Assembly (NCBI GenBank): GCA_016703155.1
Contig: JADJCP010000001.1
Coordinates: 496,001-560,000 of the forward strand
DNA from: Hydrogenophilales bacterium
Lineage (GTDB): Bacteria; Pseudomonadota; Gammaproteobacteria; Burkholderiales; Thiobacillaceae
DNA length: 64,000 nt
Reading direction: 5' to 3'
Below, piece by piece: positions 1-9,937 of the stretch (position 1 is the first letter of the stretch; each line of letters begins with the position of its first letter). Below the pieces are notes generated by a model, which ran no database searches, had not been told where the DNA came from, and saw nothing but the letters and a program-made list of their open reading frames with translations. A program made the position numbers and the translations under genes.

Positions 1-1
1 A

Positions 2-1021
2 CGACCGGATTTCAAGCTGGCGCACCTCATCCTAGGCGACCTGCTCACCGCCAAGGCGCGACCGCTCACCACCCTGGGCGCGGCCCCGGCGTCCAACGGG
101 GAAAAACTCTCGGATCTGCGCCAGGAGGCACGGGTTCGGCTGATGCGCTATGTCGACCAGCCGCCAACCGGCTACCTGCCGCGACAGATCATCATGATGG
201 CGCCGCATCAGAAATATGCCCTGCTGGCCGACGCCGAGCGGGCGCGTCTGTACGTCTTCCGCAACGAAAACGGCGAACCGCGACTGGTTGAAGACTTCTA
301 CATGACCATCGGCCGCAAGGGCGCCGAGAAGCGCGCCGAGGGCGACCAGAAAACCCCGACCGGTGTCTATTTCGTCTCCCAGCGGCTTCCGGCGGCACAG
401 TTGACCGACTTCTACGGCGCCGGCGCCTTCCCCATCAACTACCCGAACGAGTGGGACCGGAAGCAGGGCAATACCGGCCACGGCATCTGGCTGCATGGCG
501 TGCCATCCAACACTTACAGCCGACCGCCCCGCTCCAGCGACGGCTGTGTCGTCGTATCGAATCCCGATCTGATCGCCCTGAGCAAATATGTCCAGCCCGG
601 AATCACGCCGCTGATCATCGCCACGCGCACCGAATGGCTCGATAGCAATGTCTGGCAAGCCCAGCGCAAGGCTATCCTCGACCAGATCGATACCTGGAAG
701 GGCGACTGGGAAAGCCTCGATGCGGATCTCTACTTCGGCCACTACTCCAGCCGCTTTCTGAGCGATGCCGGGGCCGGCTGGAAGGAAAGCAAGCGGCGCA
801 ACATCACCCAGAAGGAATGGATCCGCGTCGACATGAGCGACATGAGCATTTACCTCTATCCCGCCGGCAGCCTGGCCGTTGTGTCGTTCACGCAGAACTA
901 CAAGAGCAATGCCTTCGGCGACGTCACGCAGAAGCGCGTCTACCTCCAGCCCGAGCGCGGCCAGTGGCGTATAGCCCTGGAAGAAAACCTGCCACTGCCT
1001 TACAACGTGGCGCGCAAGTAA
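2..1021 (+). CDS. L,D-transpeptidase (YkuD family), 5' partial
   Basis: The reading frame is open to the left edge of the window, so the N-terminus is missing. The first in-frame ATG at 143 is probably internal, because residues before it (a leucine-rich segment, then an EARxRL-like helix) look like the conserved N-terminal region of these proteins. The catalytic signature is clear: a histidine in LHGV and the nucleophile in SDGCVV. The family makes 3-3 peptidoglycan cross-links or attaches proteins to the wall in the periplasm. About 120 residues after the catalytic domain (from WKGDWESLD) resemble the accessory C-terminal domain of the long proteobacterial members. ppiB follows after 27 bases on the same strand. 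Confidence 0.85.
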   Translation, partial: RPDFKLAHLILGDLLTAKARPLTTLGAAPASNGEKLSDLRQEARVRLMRYVDQPPTGYLPRQIIMMAPHQKYALLADAERARLYVFRNENGEPRLVEDFYMTIGRKGAEKRAEGDQKTPTGVYFVSQRLPAAQLTDFYGAGAFPINYPNEWDRKQGNTGHGIWLHGVPSNTYSRPPRSSDGCVVVSNPDLIALSKYVQPGITPLIIATRTEWLDSNVWQAQRKAILDQIDTWKGDWESLDADLYFGHYSSRFLSDAGAGWKESKRRNITQKEWIRVDMSDMSIYLYPAGSLAVVSFTQNYKSNAFGDVTQKRVYLQPERGQWRIALEENLPLPYNVARK

Positions 1022-1048
1022 CCCATCCCGAATCAGACAGGATTGACC

Positions 1049-1540
1049 ATGATCGAATTGCACACCAACTTTGGTGTTATCACCCTTGAACTGGATGCCG
1101 CCAAGGCTCCCGACAGCGTCGCCAACTTTCTCCAGTATGTCCGCGACGGCCACTATGACGGCACCATCTTCCATCGCGTCATCGATGGTTTCATGATCCA
1201 GGGCGGCGGCTTCACCGCCGACATGACGCAGAAAGACACCCGTCAGGCCATCCAGAACGAGGCCCACAACGGCCTGAAGAACGTCGCCTACAGCATCGCC
1301 ATGGCGCGCACGCCCAACCCGCACTCCGCCACCAGCCAGTTCTTCATCAATATCGACGACAACGATTTTCTCGACTACGTCGAACCGACCGCCCAAGGTT
1401 ACGGCTACTGCGTCTTCGGCAAGGTCGTCGGCGGCCAGGACGTCGTCGACAGCATCCGCAAGGTGCGCACCGGCATGCGCGCCGGGCACCAAGACGTGCC
1501 GGTGGAAAACGTCGTCATCGAGAAGGCTGTCGAAGTCTGA
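1049..1540 (+). CDS. ppiB: Peptidyl-prolyl cis-trans isomerase, cyclophilin type
   Basis: A 163-residue single-domain cyclophilin that catalyses proline cis-trans isomerisation. It has no signal peptide, so it is probably cytoplasmic. Family motifs are FHRVIDGFMIQGG near residue 45 (with the catalytic Arg) and SATSQFFIN near residue 93. I chose the ATG at 1049 rather than the TTG two codons upstream because the protein then begins MIELHTNFG, the usual start for this family. It lies between the transpeptidase and lpxH, 11 bases from lpxH, and is probably co-transcribed with it. Confidence 0.95.
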   Translation: MIELHTNFGVITLELDAAKAPDSVANFLQYVRDGHYDGTIFHRVIDGFMIQGGGFTADMTQKDTRQAIQNEAHNGLKNVAYSIAMARTPNPHSATSQFFINIDDNDFLDYVEPTAQGYGYCVFGKVVGGQDVVDSIRKVRTGMRAGHQDVPVENVVIEKAVEV

Positions 1541-1551
1541 TCGGTTCCAGG

Positions 1552-2283
1552 ATGGGCCGGGTGCTATTCATCTCCGACCTGCACCTCGCCCCGGAAGAGC
1601 CGGGCACCGCTGACCGGTTCTTCGAATTTCTTCGCGACATCGAGGGCAAGGCCCGGGCGCTCTACATCCTCGGCGATCTGTTCGAGATATGGATCGGCGA
1701 CGACGAGCTCGAAGCACCCTTCCAGGCCAGCATCAGCCGAGCCATACGCAAACTGGTCGACTCGGGCACCTCCGTCGCCATCATGCACGGAAATCGTGAC
1801 TTCCTTCTCGGGTCGGCTTTCCTGGCGGCGACCGGGGCCACCCTGCTGCCAGACCCCTGCGTCATCGATCTGAACGGCGAGGCCACCCTGCTGCTGCACG
1901 GGGATAGCTTATGCATCGATGACCACGCCTATCAGGATTTTCGCCAGCAGGTTCGCGATCCGGCTTGGCAGAAAACCTTCCTGAACAAGCCAATCGACGA
2001 ACGTCGGGCCATCGCCCGAAAATATCGAGAAGACAGTCGCGATGCCCAGACCGGCAAAGCCAAGGCGATATTGGATGTCAACCCCGACGCCGTGCGCCAG
2101 GCCTTCCTCGATTTCAAGTGCCGACGCATGATTCACGGACATACCCACCGGCCGGCCAGGCACTTGCTGGCCATTGACGGCCAGCCGCACGAACGTTGGG
2201 TATTGCCCGATTGGTATGGCGATGGCGGCTATCTGGCCTGCGCGGCGACAGGCTGCAGCCTTCAGGAACTCGTCACCCACTGA
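1552..2283 (+). CDS. lpxH: UDP-2,3-diacylglucosamine diphosphatase
   Basis: This 243-residue calcineurin-like metallophosphoesterase catalyses the fourth step of lipid A synthesis, cleaving UDP-2,3-diacylglucosamine to lipid X and UMP at the inner membrane face. The di-metal site motifs are all present in order: SDLHL (residue ~8), GDLFE (~41), HGNRDFL (~79), HGDS (~114) and HGHTHRP (~195). Length is normal. The start follows the ppiB stop by 11 bases. The ppiB-lpxH pairing is common in Betaproteobacteria. Confidence 0.95.
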   Translation: MGRVLFISDLHLAPEEPGTADRFFEFLRDIEGKARALYILGDLFEIWIGDDELEAPFQASISRAIRKLVDSGTSVAIMHGNRDFLLGSAFLAATGATLLPDPCVIDLNGEATLLLHGDSLCIDDHAYQDFRQQVRDPAWQKTFLNKPIDERRAIARKYREDSRDAQTGKAKAILDVNPDAVRQAFLDFKCRRMIHGHTHRPARHLLAIDGQPHERWVLPDWYGDGGYLACAATGCSLQELVTH

Positions 2284-2507
2284 GCCGCTGCCGAGCCAGG
2301 CTTTCATTTTCGAGCATGTGCTATAACCATAAAGCCAGAGCGTGATTGCCCGCTCGGCAGGTTTGGATAGCCAACCCCTGCCATGCCGAAAACCAGAACC
2401 CAGCAGATATCCGCCCGAGAATTTCCCGGCTTTTCATGCGCCACTCCGCATGCCTGGGCGGGTTGGCTAGTCATTGCGTGTGCCAATGTTTGAATAAAGG
2501 GGAAGTC

Positions 2508-3434
2508 ATGCGTATTACCCGGATGACACGAATCCTTTTCGGATTGGTTGCCTTGATACTCTCACTGCCCGTCTGGGCACAGTACTACGTGCAAGCCACG
2601 GACCCTGTCGAAGGTACCTGCACGATCTTCGATGAAGTGGATGATATCAACGACAGAACGGAATTCAGCATAACGGCCACTGGCACCATGGCCCTGCCGG
2701 CGGGCTCCCCCAACATGGTGGTGATAGGCGGCACGAATGAAGACGGGCGCTGGTTCATGACGCAGTCGACGGTGCCGGGAGCCGCGTTGCCCGGCCCGCT
2801 GCCATGGATCGTCCATCGACTCCCCACTGTGGGTGATCCCGTTACCTTGGGCCTGTCGTTGTATCCGGTCTCAGCCGGCGCGGCGGTCGGAACGGGCTTC
2901 GGTGTGGATGTCAGTTGTGACAGCAACGGTGTCTTCTCGGCCAGCCCGAGCGTAATGGTGTCGGCCGAGGCCGGCGCACCCTATTCTGTGTCCTATACCG
3001 GCGGCGTCATAGGCGGCACATGCAGTGAAACCAACATCAGCGGGTCCGTCAACGGCTCGGTTTTCCTGCCTCCGCCGCTGGACGACAACCTCGTGGTCTA
3101 CATTGCCGTCAACGGCACGCCGGTAGGCACCGGCTACAACACCTTGAATCCGGCCTCAACGTCGGGCATACAGACCTTCGACTACGACTTTCCAGCAACG
3201 ACACTCCCTTATTCCATCACGGGCACCGTGTATCCATGGCGCAACGGTATCCCCGTGGGTACCGGGGTAACCATAACCTATCACTGCACCGCGCAGGGAC
3301 TGAGCTCCAGCGAGCCGCAGTCGGTCACCGCGGCGAGATCCACGCCGGTCCCTGCGTTGTCGTCCTGGGCCTTGTTGCTTCTGGCTGGTCTGAGCGCCTG
3401 GGTCGCGGTCCGAAGAATGCGCGGAACGACCTAG
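2508..3434 (+). CDS. Secreted protein with IPTL-CTERM-type sorting tail
   Basis: The frame is open from 2346, but the ATG at 2508 is preferred: it has a strong Shine-Dalgarno (aaagggga) and begins a signal peptide ending around PVWAQ. The 308-residue product has a Gly/Ser/Thr/Pro-rich body with a few paired cysteines and no recognised enzyme domain. It ends with VPALSSWALLLLAGLSAW, a transmembrane segment, then an Arg-rich end (VRRMR). This is the VPxLSxWA-TM-basic layout of the IPTL-CTERM tripartite sorting signal. Sorting through an exosortase-like system is inferred, as no such gene is in the window. The body is otherwise unrecognised. It converges on metZ. Confidence 0.75.
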   Translation: MRITRMTRILFGLVALILSLPVWAQYYVQATDPVEGTCTIFDEVDDINDRTEFSITATGTMALPAGSPNMVVIGGTNEDGRWFMTQSTVPGAALPGPLPWIVHRLPTVGDPVTLGLSLYPVSAGAAVGTGFGVDVSCDSNGVFSASPSVMVSAEAGAPYSVSYTGGVIGGTCSETNISGSVNGSVFLPPPLDDNLVVYIAVNGTPVGTGYNTLNPASTSGIQTFDYDFPATTLPYSITGTVYPWRNGIPVGTGVTITYHCTAQGLSSSEPQSVTAARSTPVPALSSWALLLLAGLSAWVAVRRMRGTT

Positions 3435-3452
3435 TCCAGGGCCTTCCTGGAC
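3434..3452. terminator. Short hairpin between convergent genes, possible terminator
   Basis: Arms gtccagg and cctggac pair perfectly over 7 bp with a 5-base loop, directly after the stop codon of the IPTL-CTERM gene and about 20 bases before the end of metZ. There is no T-run on either strand, so intrinsic termination is uncertain. The placement between convergent genes is the only support. Confidence 0.3.
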
Positions 3453-3474
3453 GTAACCCGCATTGCGCCCGCGG

Positions 3475-4641
3475 CTACAAACCGCGCGTCAAATCGGCTT
3501 GCAGGTCGACCACGGATTCCAGGCCGACCGCGATGCGCACCAAACCATCGCCGATGCCCGCCTCGGCGCGTTGCTCGGCGGTCATGCGGCTGTGCGTAGT
3601 GCTCGCCGGATGAGTGATGGTGGTGCGGGTATCACCGAGGTTGGCGGTGATGGACATCAGGCGCGTGCTGTCGATCAGTTTCCAGGCCGCGTCCTTGCCA
3701 CCTTTGAGCTCGAAGGCGACGATGCCGCCACCGGTCTTTTGCTGAGCCATGGCCAAAGCGTGCTGGGGATGCGATGCCAAGCCGGGATAGAACACACGCG
3801 CCACGGCGGCCTGCCCTTCCAGCCACGTCGCCAGTTCCAGGGCATTGCGCGAATGCGCTTGCATACGCAGCGACAGCGTTTCCAGGCCCTTGTGCAAGAC
3901 CCAGGCATTGAAGGCCGACAGGGTCGGGCCGGCGGTGCGCAGGAAGGTGTAGACACCCTCCATGAGATCTTTACGGCCCAGCACCGCACCGCCCAGAACG
4001 CGTCCCTGGCCATCGAGATACTTGGTGGCGGAATGGATGACGATGTCGGCACCCAGATCGAGTGGCCGCTGCAAGGCGGGTGTGCAGAAGCAGTTGTCCA
4101 CCGCCAGCCAGGCGCCAGACTCGTGCGCGGCGATTGCCAGCGCGCGAATGTCGCTGACTTCGGTGAGTGGATTGGATGGCGACTCGACGAAGAACAGGCG
4201 CGTATTCGGACGCACGGCGGCGCGCCAGGCGTCGACGTCGGTGGGCGAGACGAAGGTGGTCTCGATGCCGAAACGGCTCAGGATGTTGCTGAACAGTTGC
4301 ACCGTCGAGCCGAAGATGCTGCGCGAGGCGACGACATGCTCGCCGGCCTTCATCAGGCCCATCACCGTGGCCAGGATAGCCGCCATGCCCGAGGCGAAAG
4401 CAACGCAGCGCTCGGCGCCTTCGAGCGCCGCCAGACGCGTCTCGAACATGGTTACCGAAGGGTTCGTGAAGCGGGCGTAGATATTGCCCGGCTCAGTGCC
4501 GGCAAAACGCGCCGCCGCCTCGGCGGCACTGCCGAAGACGAAACTCGAGGTCAGGTACATGGCCTCGGAATGCTCCTGGAACTCGCTGCGCAGCGTCCCC
4601 GCGCGCACCGCCAGGGTGTCGAGAGCGTATTCTGGATTCAT
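3475..4641 (-). CDS. metZ: O-succinylhomoserine sulfhydrylase
   Basis: A 388-residue PLP enzyme of the Cys/Met metabolism family. It uses sulfide and O-succinylhomoserine to make homocysteine for methionine. The PLP lysine lies in SATKYLDGQGRVLGG, and YARFTNPSV and FVESPSNP are typical of the family. The start ATG overlaps the purF stop by 4 bases (ATGA), so translation is probably coupled. The purF-metZ order is common in Betaproteobacteria and favours MetZ over cystathionine gamma-synthase. Confidence 0.93.
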   Translation of the reverse strand: MNPEYALDTLAVRAGTLRSEFQEHSEAMYLTSSFVFGSAAEAAARFAGTEPGNIYARFTNPSVTMFETRLAALEGAERCVAFASGMAAILATVMGLMKAGEHVVASRSIFGSTVQLFSNILSRFGIETTFVSPTDVDAWRAAVRPNTRLFFVESPSNPLTEVSDIRALAIAAHESGAWLAVDNCFCTPALQRPLDLGADIVIHSATKYLDGQGRVLGGAVLGRKDLMEGVYTFLRTAGPTLSAFNAWVLHKGLETLSLRMQAHSRNALELATWLEGQAAVARVFYPGLASHPQHALAMAQQKTGGGIVAFELKGGKDAAWKLIDSTRLMSITANLGDTRTTITHPASTTHSRMTAEQRAEAGIGDGLVRIAVGLESVVDLQADLTRGL

Positions 4642-6158
4642 GCGGAAGCAGACAGATTCAGGTCCATCTGCCGGGTCGGTAGCGATGGCGCGAGCGGACC
4701 GATGCCGTTGCGCTGATCTTCCAGACTGGCCAGATAGTCTTCGGTGACATCGCCGGTGATGTAACAGCCATCGAAGCAGGAGGCGTCGAAGTGCGTCAGC
4801 CTGGGATTCACCGATTGCACGGCCTTGATCAGGTCGTCGAGATCCTGGTAGATGACCGCATCGGCGCCAATTTCGCGGGCGATCTCCTCGTCGTCCCGGC
4901 CATTGGCAAGCAGTTCCTGGCGCGTCGGCATGTCGATGCCATAGACGTTAGGGTAGCGTACCGGCGGGCTGGCCGAGGCGAAGTACACCGCGCGGGCGCC
5001 TGAATCGCGGGCCATCTGAATGATCTCGCGGCTGGTGGTGCCACGGACGATGGAGTCGTCGACCAGCAGGACGTTTTTGCCGCGAAACTCCATGGCCATC
5101 GCGTTGAGCTTTTGCCGCACCGACTTCTGGCGGCTGGCCTGACCCGGCATGATGAAGGTGCGGCCGATGTAGCGGTTCTTGATGAAGCCTTCGCGATAGG
5201 ACAGGTTCAGCCGTTTGGCCAGTTGCATGGCGCTCGGCCGGCTGGTATCGGGAATGGGGATGACCACATCGATCTTGAGGTCGGCAAACTGACGTTTGAT
5301 CTTTTCGGCCAGGAATTCGCCCATGCGCAACCGCGTTTCGTACACCGAGGTTCCGTCCAGCACCGAGTCGGGACGGGCGAAGTAAACGTATTCGAAGATG
5401 CAGGGATTGAGGCTGAAGCGCTCGGCGCACTGACGAGTATGGATCTGGCCATCGAGGGTAATCAGGATGGCCTCGCCCGGGGCGACGTCGCCTTGGACCT
5501 TGAAACCCATGGCATCAAGGGCGACGCTCTCGGAGGCCACCATCCAGTCCTCGCCAAGTTCGTTGGTCGCCGCGCCAAAGAGCAGCGGCCGAATTCCATA
5601 GGGGTCGCGGAATGCCAGCAGGCCGAAGCCGGCGATCATGGCAACGACGGCATACGCGCCTCGACAGCGACGATGCACCCCGCTCACCGCAGTGAAGACA
5701 TCATCCACGGTCAGACGGTGGCCTTGCACCCCGCGCTGCAACTCATGCGCGAACACATTCAGCAGCACTTCCGAGTCCGAACCCGTGTTCACGTGACGCA
5801 GATCCTCCCGGTACAACTCGGTCTGCAAGGCTTCGGTATTGGTCAGGTTGCCGTTATGTCCAAGGACGATGCCAAAGGGCGAATTGACATAGAACGGCTG
5901 CGCCTCCGCCGGGCTCGCCGCCGAACCGGCAGTGGGATAGCGCACGTGCGCGATGCCGGCGTTGCCGACCAGATTGCGCATGTCGCGCGTGCGGAAGACA
6001 TCGCGCACCATGCCCATACCCTTGTGCATATGGAATTTGCTACCTTCGGCGGTGACGATGCCCGCCGCATCCTGGCCGCGGTGCTGCAATAGCTGCAAGC
6101 CATCGTAAAGCAGTTGATTGACGGGATAGCTGGAGACGACGCCGATGATGCCGCACAT
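4638..6158 (-). CDS. purF: Amidophosphoribosyltransferase
   Basis: This 506-residue enzyme commits to purine synthesis, transferring ammonia from glutamine to PRPP to make phosphoribosylamine. The N-terminal glutaminase nucleophile is Cys2 (MCGIIGVV), exposed after removal of Met. The phosphoribosyltransferase PRPP loop is VLLVDDSIVRGTTSRE near residue 365. Length is normal. It is followed by metZ with a 4-base overlap. Only 56 bases separate it from the upstream SPOR gene, so the cvpA gene that often lies there is absent. Confidence 0.97.
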   Translation of the reverse strand: MCGIIGVVSSYPVNQLLYDGLQLLQHRGQDAAGIVTAEGSKFHMHKGMGMVRDVFRTRDMRNLVGNAGIAHVRYPTAGSAASPAEAQPFYVNSPFGIVLGHNGNLTNTEALQTELYREDLRHVNTGSDSEVLLNVFAHELQRGVQGHRLTVDDVFTAVSGVHRRCRGAYAVVAMIAGFGLLAFRDPYGIRPLLFGAATNELGEDWMVASESVALDAMGFKVQGDVAPGEAILITLDGQIHTRQCAERFSLNPCIFEYVYFARPDSVLDGTSVYETRLRMGEFLAEKIKRQFADLKIDVVIPIPDTSRPSAMQLAKRLNLSYREGFIKNRYIGRTFIMPGQASRQKSVRQKLNAMAMEFRGKNVLLVDDSIVRGTTSREIIQMARDSGARAVYFASASPPVRYPNVYGIDMPTRQELLANGRDDEEIAREIGADAVIYQDLDDLIKAVQSVNPRLTHFDASCFDGCYITGDVTEDYLASLEDQRNGIGPLAPSLPTRQMDLNLSASA

Positions 6159-6214
6159 AGTGGCTTCCTAATATCGTGTTCTGTTCGCCCGGACGGCATT
6201 ACGCGGTACGTGGC

Positions 6215-7003
6215 TCATGGTGTTACCAGAACGGGGCTGAAACCCTTCGCCTTGAGCCGGCGCTGGGCTTCGACCGCCTTTTCCTTCGAGGGATACGGGC
6301 CAACGCGGACCTTGTGCCCGCCCTGTCCGGCCAGCACTTGGACCGGAACCCCGGCGGCCTTTGCCTTGTCGGCCAGCTGGCGGGCATTGGCCTCGGCGCC
6401 GAATGCGCCCAATTGCAGGTAATGGCTACCAGTCGCGACGGCTTCCGGCGGCTTGGCCTGGGATTTGGCTTCAGGTTTTGCAACCGCCTCGATCCCGGGT
6501 TTCTTGTCGACGACCGCGGGCGCGGGTTTTTCCATGGCGGGCGGCGTCTGCTGAACGGCTGGCCTGGCCTCGCCGGACGCTTGCGCGACAGGCTTTTCCG
6601 CTTTGGCCGGGACCTTGATGTCCTTGGGTGGAACGGGCGCTTCTTTGGCGGGCGGCGTTGTCTTGGGCTTTTCAGCCGCGGCCGGGGCGGCACGCTGTAC
6701 CGGCTTGACAACGCCCGCGGGGGTGGGCGGCGGCAGGATCTCCGGCGCGGGCGTGACCACCGGGGCCGGGGCTGATTCCCTGACCGGCTTTGCGGGCGCG
6801 ACCGAACCCGGCACCGGGACGAAAGGCGTGTCCTGGCCGGGGATGACGATCTCGACGTCGTCGCCCAGCGGTTTCGGTTCAGGTTCAAAAATCATCGGCA
6901 GGACCACGACGGCAAGCAGCGCCAGGGCCAGAGAACCGACCAGTCGGCGCCGGGCGCGACGGCGCAGCGCCTGCTCTTCCGGATTGGGTATCTGCTCAGC
7001 CAT
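6215..7003 (-). CDS. SPOR-domain cell-division protein (DedD-like)
   Basis: A 262-residue bitopic membrane protein. A short Arg-rich cytoplasmic head is followed by one transmembrane helix (about residues 22-42, LVGSLALALLAVVVLPMIF). Then comes a long Pro/Ala/Lys-rich linker of low complexity. The C-terminal SPOR domain (about 190-262) starts YLQLGAFGAEANA and contains KVRVGPYPSKEKA. SPOR domains bind denuded peptidoglycan glycan at the septum. The start overlaps the end of folC by 8 bases. The folC-SPOR pairing matches the dedD neighbourhood of other proteobacteria. Confidence 0.85.
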   Translation of the reverse strand: MAEQIPNPEEQALRRRARRRLVGSLALALLAVVVLPMIFEPEPKPLGDDVEIVIPGQDTPFVPVPGSVAPAKPVRESAPAPVVTPAPEILPPPTPAGVVKPVQRAAPAAAEKPKTTPPAKEAPVPPKDIKVPAKAEKPVAQASGEARPAVQQTPPAMEKPAPAVVDKKPGIEAVAKPEAKSQAKPPEAVATGSHYLQLGAFGAEANARQLADKAKAAGVPVQVLAGQGGHKVRVGPYPSKEKAVEAQRRLKAKGFSPVLVTP

Positions 7004-8258
7004 TCTGTTCTATCGCGGCCATGATCTCGGCAACCGTGTGGAAAGACCCGAAGGCGACGATTGTATCAGTCGGCCCGGCCTCCTGACATGCCGCGCGCCA
7101 TGCCTCTTCGACGGCATCATGCAACGTGTGGGCGCAAGCGAAACGCTGCATCGCCGATTGCAGGCGCGACCGATCCGCCGCGCGCGGCCCATGCAGCGGC
7201 GCGACATGCCAATAATCGATGCCTGGCCGCAGGCAGGCCACGACCGCTTCGATATCCTTGTCGGCAAGCATGCCGAACACGGCAATTTTTCTGCCGGAGG
7301 GCGGCAAATCGGCCAGATTCGCCGCCAATGCCCGCGCGGCATGGGGATTATGGGCGACATCCAGGATACGCAGCGGAGCATGGCCAATCACCTGGAAGCG
7401 CCCCGCCAGGGCCGTCGTTGCCAGGCCGGAACGAATCGCCGCCATCGGCACGGGCAACCGCTCGCGCAAACTCCAGAGCGCGGCGAGCGCCGCCGCCGCG
7501 TTGTGCAGTTGATGCCTGCCGCGCAGGGCCGGCCAGGGCAGAGCCGGATAAACGGTCCCGGCCACACGGCATTCCCAGACCGTGTCTTGAACATGGATCT
7601 GGATCTCGCCGCCCAGGCCGAGCAACCTGGCCGGCAGCGCGGCCACATGCTGCAACAGGCTGCGCGGTGGCGTCGGATCGGTACAAATCGCCACCTTGCC
7701 AGCCCGGTAGATACCGGCCTTTTCAAAACCAATCCGCTCGCGATCCGTACCTAAATAATCCTGATGATCGAGATCGACCGAGGTCACCACGGCACAATCG
7801 GACTCGACGACATTAACGGCATCCAGACGCCCCCCGAGACCGACTTCGAGGATCAGGGCCTCCAGCCGGGCACGCTGGAACAGCCAGAGCGCGGCTAGCG
7901 TGGTGTGTTCGAAATAGGTCAGCTCGGTATCCTGGCGTACCGCTTCGACGGCCGCCATGGCGGCGATCAGGCTCGTATCGTCGGCCAGGTCGACGCCGAT
8001 GCGCACCCGCTCGTTGAAGTGGCGCAGGTGGGGCGAAGTGTAAAGGCCGACGTGATAACCGGCCTGCGACAGGATGGTGTGCAGATACGCGCAGGCGGAA
8101 CCCTTGCCATTGGTGCCGCCGACGACGATCACCGGACAGTCGACGACGAAGTCCAGTCGGTCCAGCACCTCGGCGATGCGTTCCAGGCCGAGATCGATCG
8201 GCTTGTGATGCCGGGATTCCAGCCGTGACAGCCAGTCACCCAGTGCAGCGGAGATCAA
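6996..8258 (-). CDS. folC: Dihydrofolate synthase / folylpolyglutamate synthase
   Basis: A 420-residue bifunctional Mur-ligase-family enzyme that adds glutamate to dihydropteroate and extends folate polyglutamate. The ATP P-loop is GGTNGKGSACAYL near residue 46. The substrate segment GLYTSPHLRHFNERVR and LDHQDYLG are conserved, and the Mur-ligase C-terminal domain has LDVAHNPHAARAL. It starts 3 bases after accD and overlaps the SPOR gene by 8 bases. accD-folC-dedD is a widely conserved gene string. Confidence 0.95.
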   Translation of the reverse strand: MISAALGDWLSRLESRHHKPIDLGLERIAEVLDRLDFVVDCPVIVVGGTNGKGSACAYLHTILSQAGYHVGLYTSPHLRHFNERVRIGVDLADDTSLIAAMAAVEAVRQDTELTYFEHTTLAALWLFQRARLEALILEVGLGGRLDAVNVVESDCAVVTSVDLDHQDYLGTDRERIGFEKAGIYRAGKVAICTDPTPPRSLLQHVAALPARLLGLGGEIQIHVQDTVWECRVAGTVYPALPWPALRGRHQLHNAAAALAALWSLRERLPVPMAAIRSGLATTALAGRFQVIGHAPLRILDVAHNPHAARALAANLADLPPSGRKIAVFGMLADKDIEAVVACLRPGIDYWHVAPLHGPRAADRSRLQSAMQRFACAHTLHDAVEEAWRAACQEAGPTDTIVAFGSFHTVAEIMAAIEQNG

Positions 8259-8261
8259 GGG

Positions 8262-9128
<867 letters not shown>

Positions 9129-9138
9129 GAGGATGTCC

Positions 9139-9936
9139 TTATCTATCCAGGGCGGCGCGCACGCCGGCCACGAAGTTTCTGACATTGTCCAGTTGCGCCT
9201 CGGGCGCGGAGGTTTCGATCTCCTGAACGATGCGGCTGCCGATCACCACGGCATCGGCAACCTCGGCGACCTGCCGGGCCGTTTCGGCATCGCGGATACC
9301 AAAGCCGACGCCGACCGGCAGACCCGCATTGCCGCGGATCATACCGACCCGGGCCGCGACTTCGCTCAGGTCAAGCGTCGCGGCACCCGTCACGCCCTTT
9401 AGCGAAACGTAATAGACGAAACCTCTGGCCAGCCTGGTGATGGCCGCGACGCGCGCTTCCGGTGTGGTCGGCGCCAGCAGGTAGATGTTGTCCAGTCCGG
9501 CGGCGGCGCACTTGGCGGCAAATTCGGCGGATTCCTCGGGCGGGTAGTCGACCGTCAACACGCCATCGACGCCCGCCTGCTTCGCGGCCGTGCAGAATCC
9601 ATCCCAGCCCATGGCTTCGATGGGGTTGGCATAGCCCATCAACACCACCGGCGTGCTCGTGTTGGTCTTGCGGAACTCGCCAGTCATGGCCAGAACGTCC
9701 TTGAGACCGACGCCGTGTTTCAAGGCGCGCTCGCTGGCCCGCTGTATGGTCGGGCCATCGGCCATCGGGTCGGAAAACGGTACACCCAGTTCGATGATGT
9801 CGGCGCCGCCTTCGACCAGCGCATGCATCAGCGGCACGGTGCGGTCGGGCGCCGGATCGCCGGCGGTGATGAAGGGGATCAGGGCCTTGCGGTTGGCCGC
9901 TTTCAGGGCAGCAAAGGTCGATGCGATACGCGACAT
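9139..9936 (-). CDS. trpA: Tryptophan synthase alpha subunit
   Basis: A 265-residue TIM-barrel enzyme that cleaves indole-3-glycerol phosphate to indole and glyceraldehyde 3-phosphate, passing indole to TrpB. The catalytic Glu and Asp are in IIELGVPFSDPMADGP, and the phosphate-binding glycine loop is GVGFGIRDA. The start at 9936 (MSRIASTF) is preferred to an upstream in-frame codon because it lies one base after the trpB stop. trpF-trpB-trpA form one tightly packed unit. Confidence 0.96.
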   Translation of the reverse strand: MSRIASTFAALKAANRKALIPFITAGDPAPDRTVPLMHALVEGGADIIELGVPFSDPMADGPTIQRASERALKHGVGLKDVLAMTGEFRKTNTSTPVVLMGYANPIEAMGWDGFCTAAKQAGVDGVLTVDYPPEESAEFAAKCAAAGLDNIYLLAPTTPEARVAAITRLARGFVYYVSLKGVTGAATLDLSEVAARVGMIRGNAGLPVGVGFGIRDAETARQVAEVADAVVIGSRIVQEIETSAPEAQLDNVRNFVAGVRAALDR

Positions 9937-9937
9937 G

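Noticed and set aside
3463..4716. Long plus-strand frame over metZ
   Set aside because: metZ on the minus strand has the PLP lysine motif and normal length; the plus frame has no recognisable domain.
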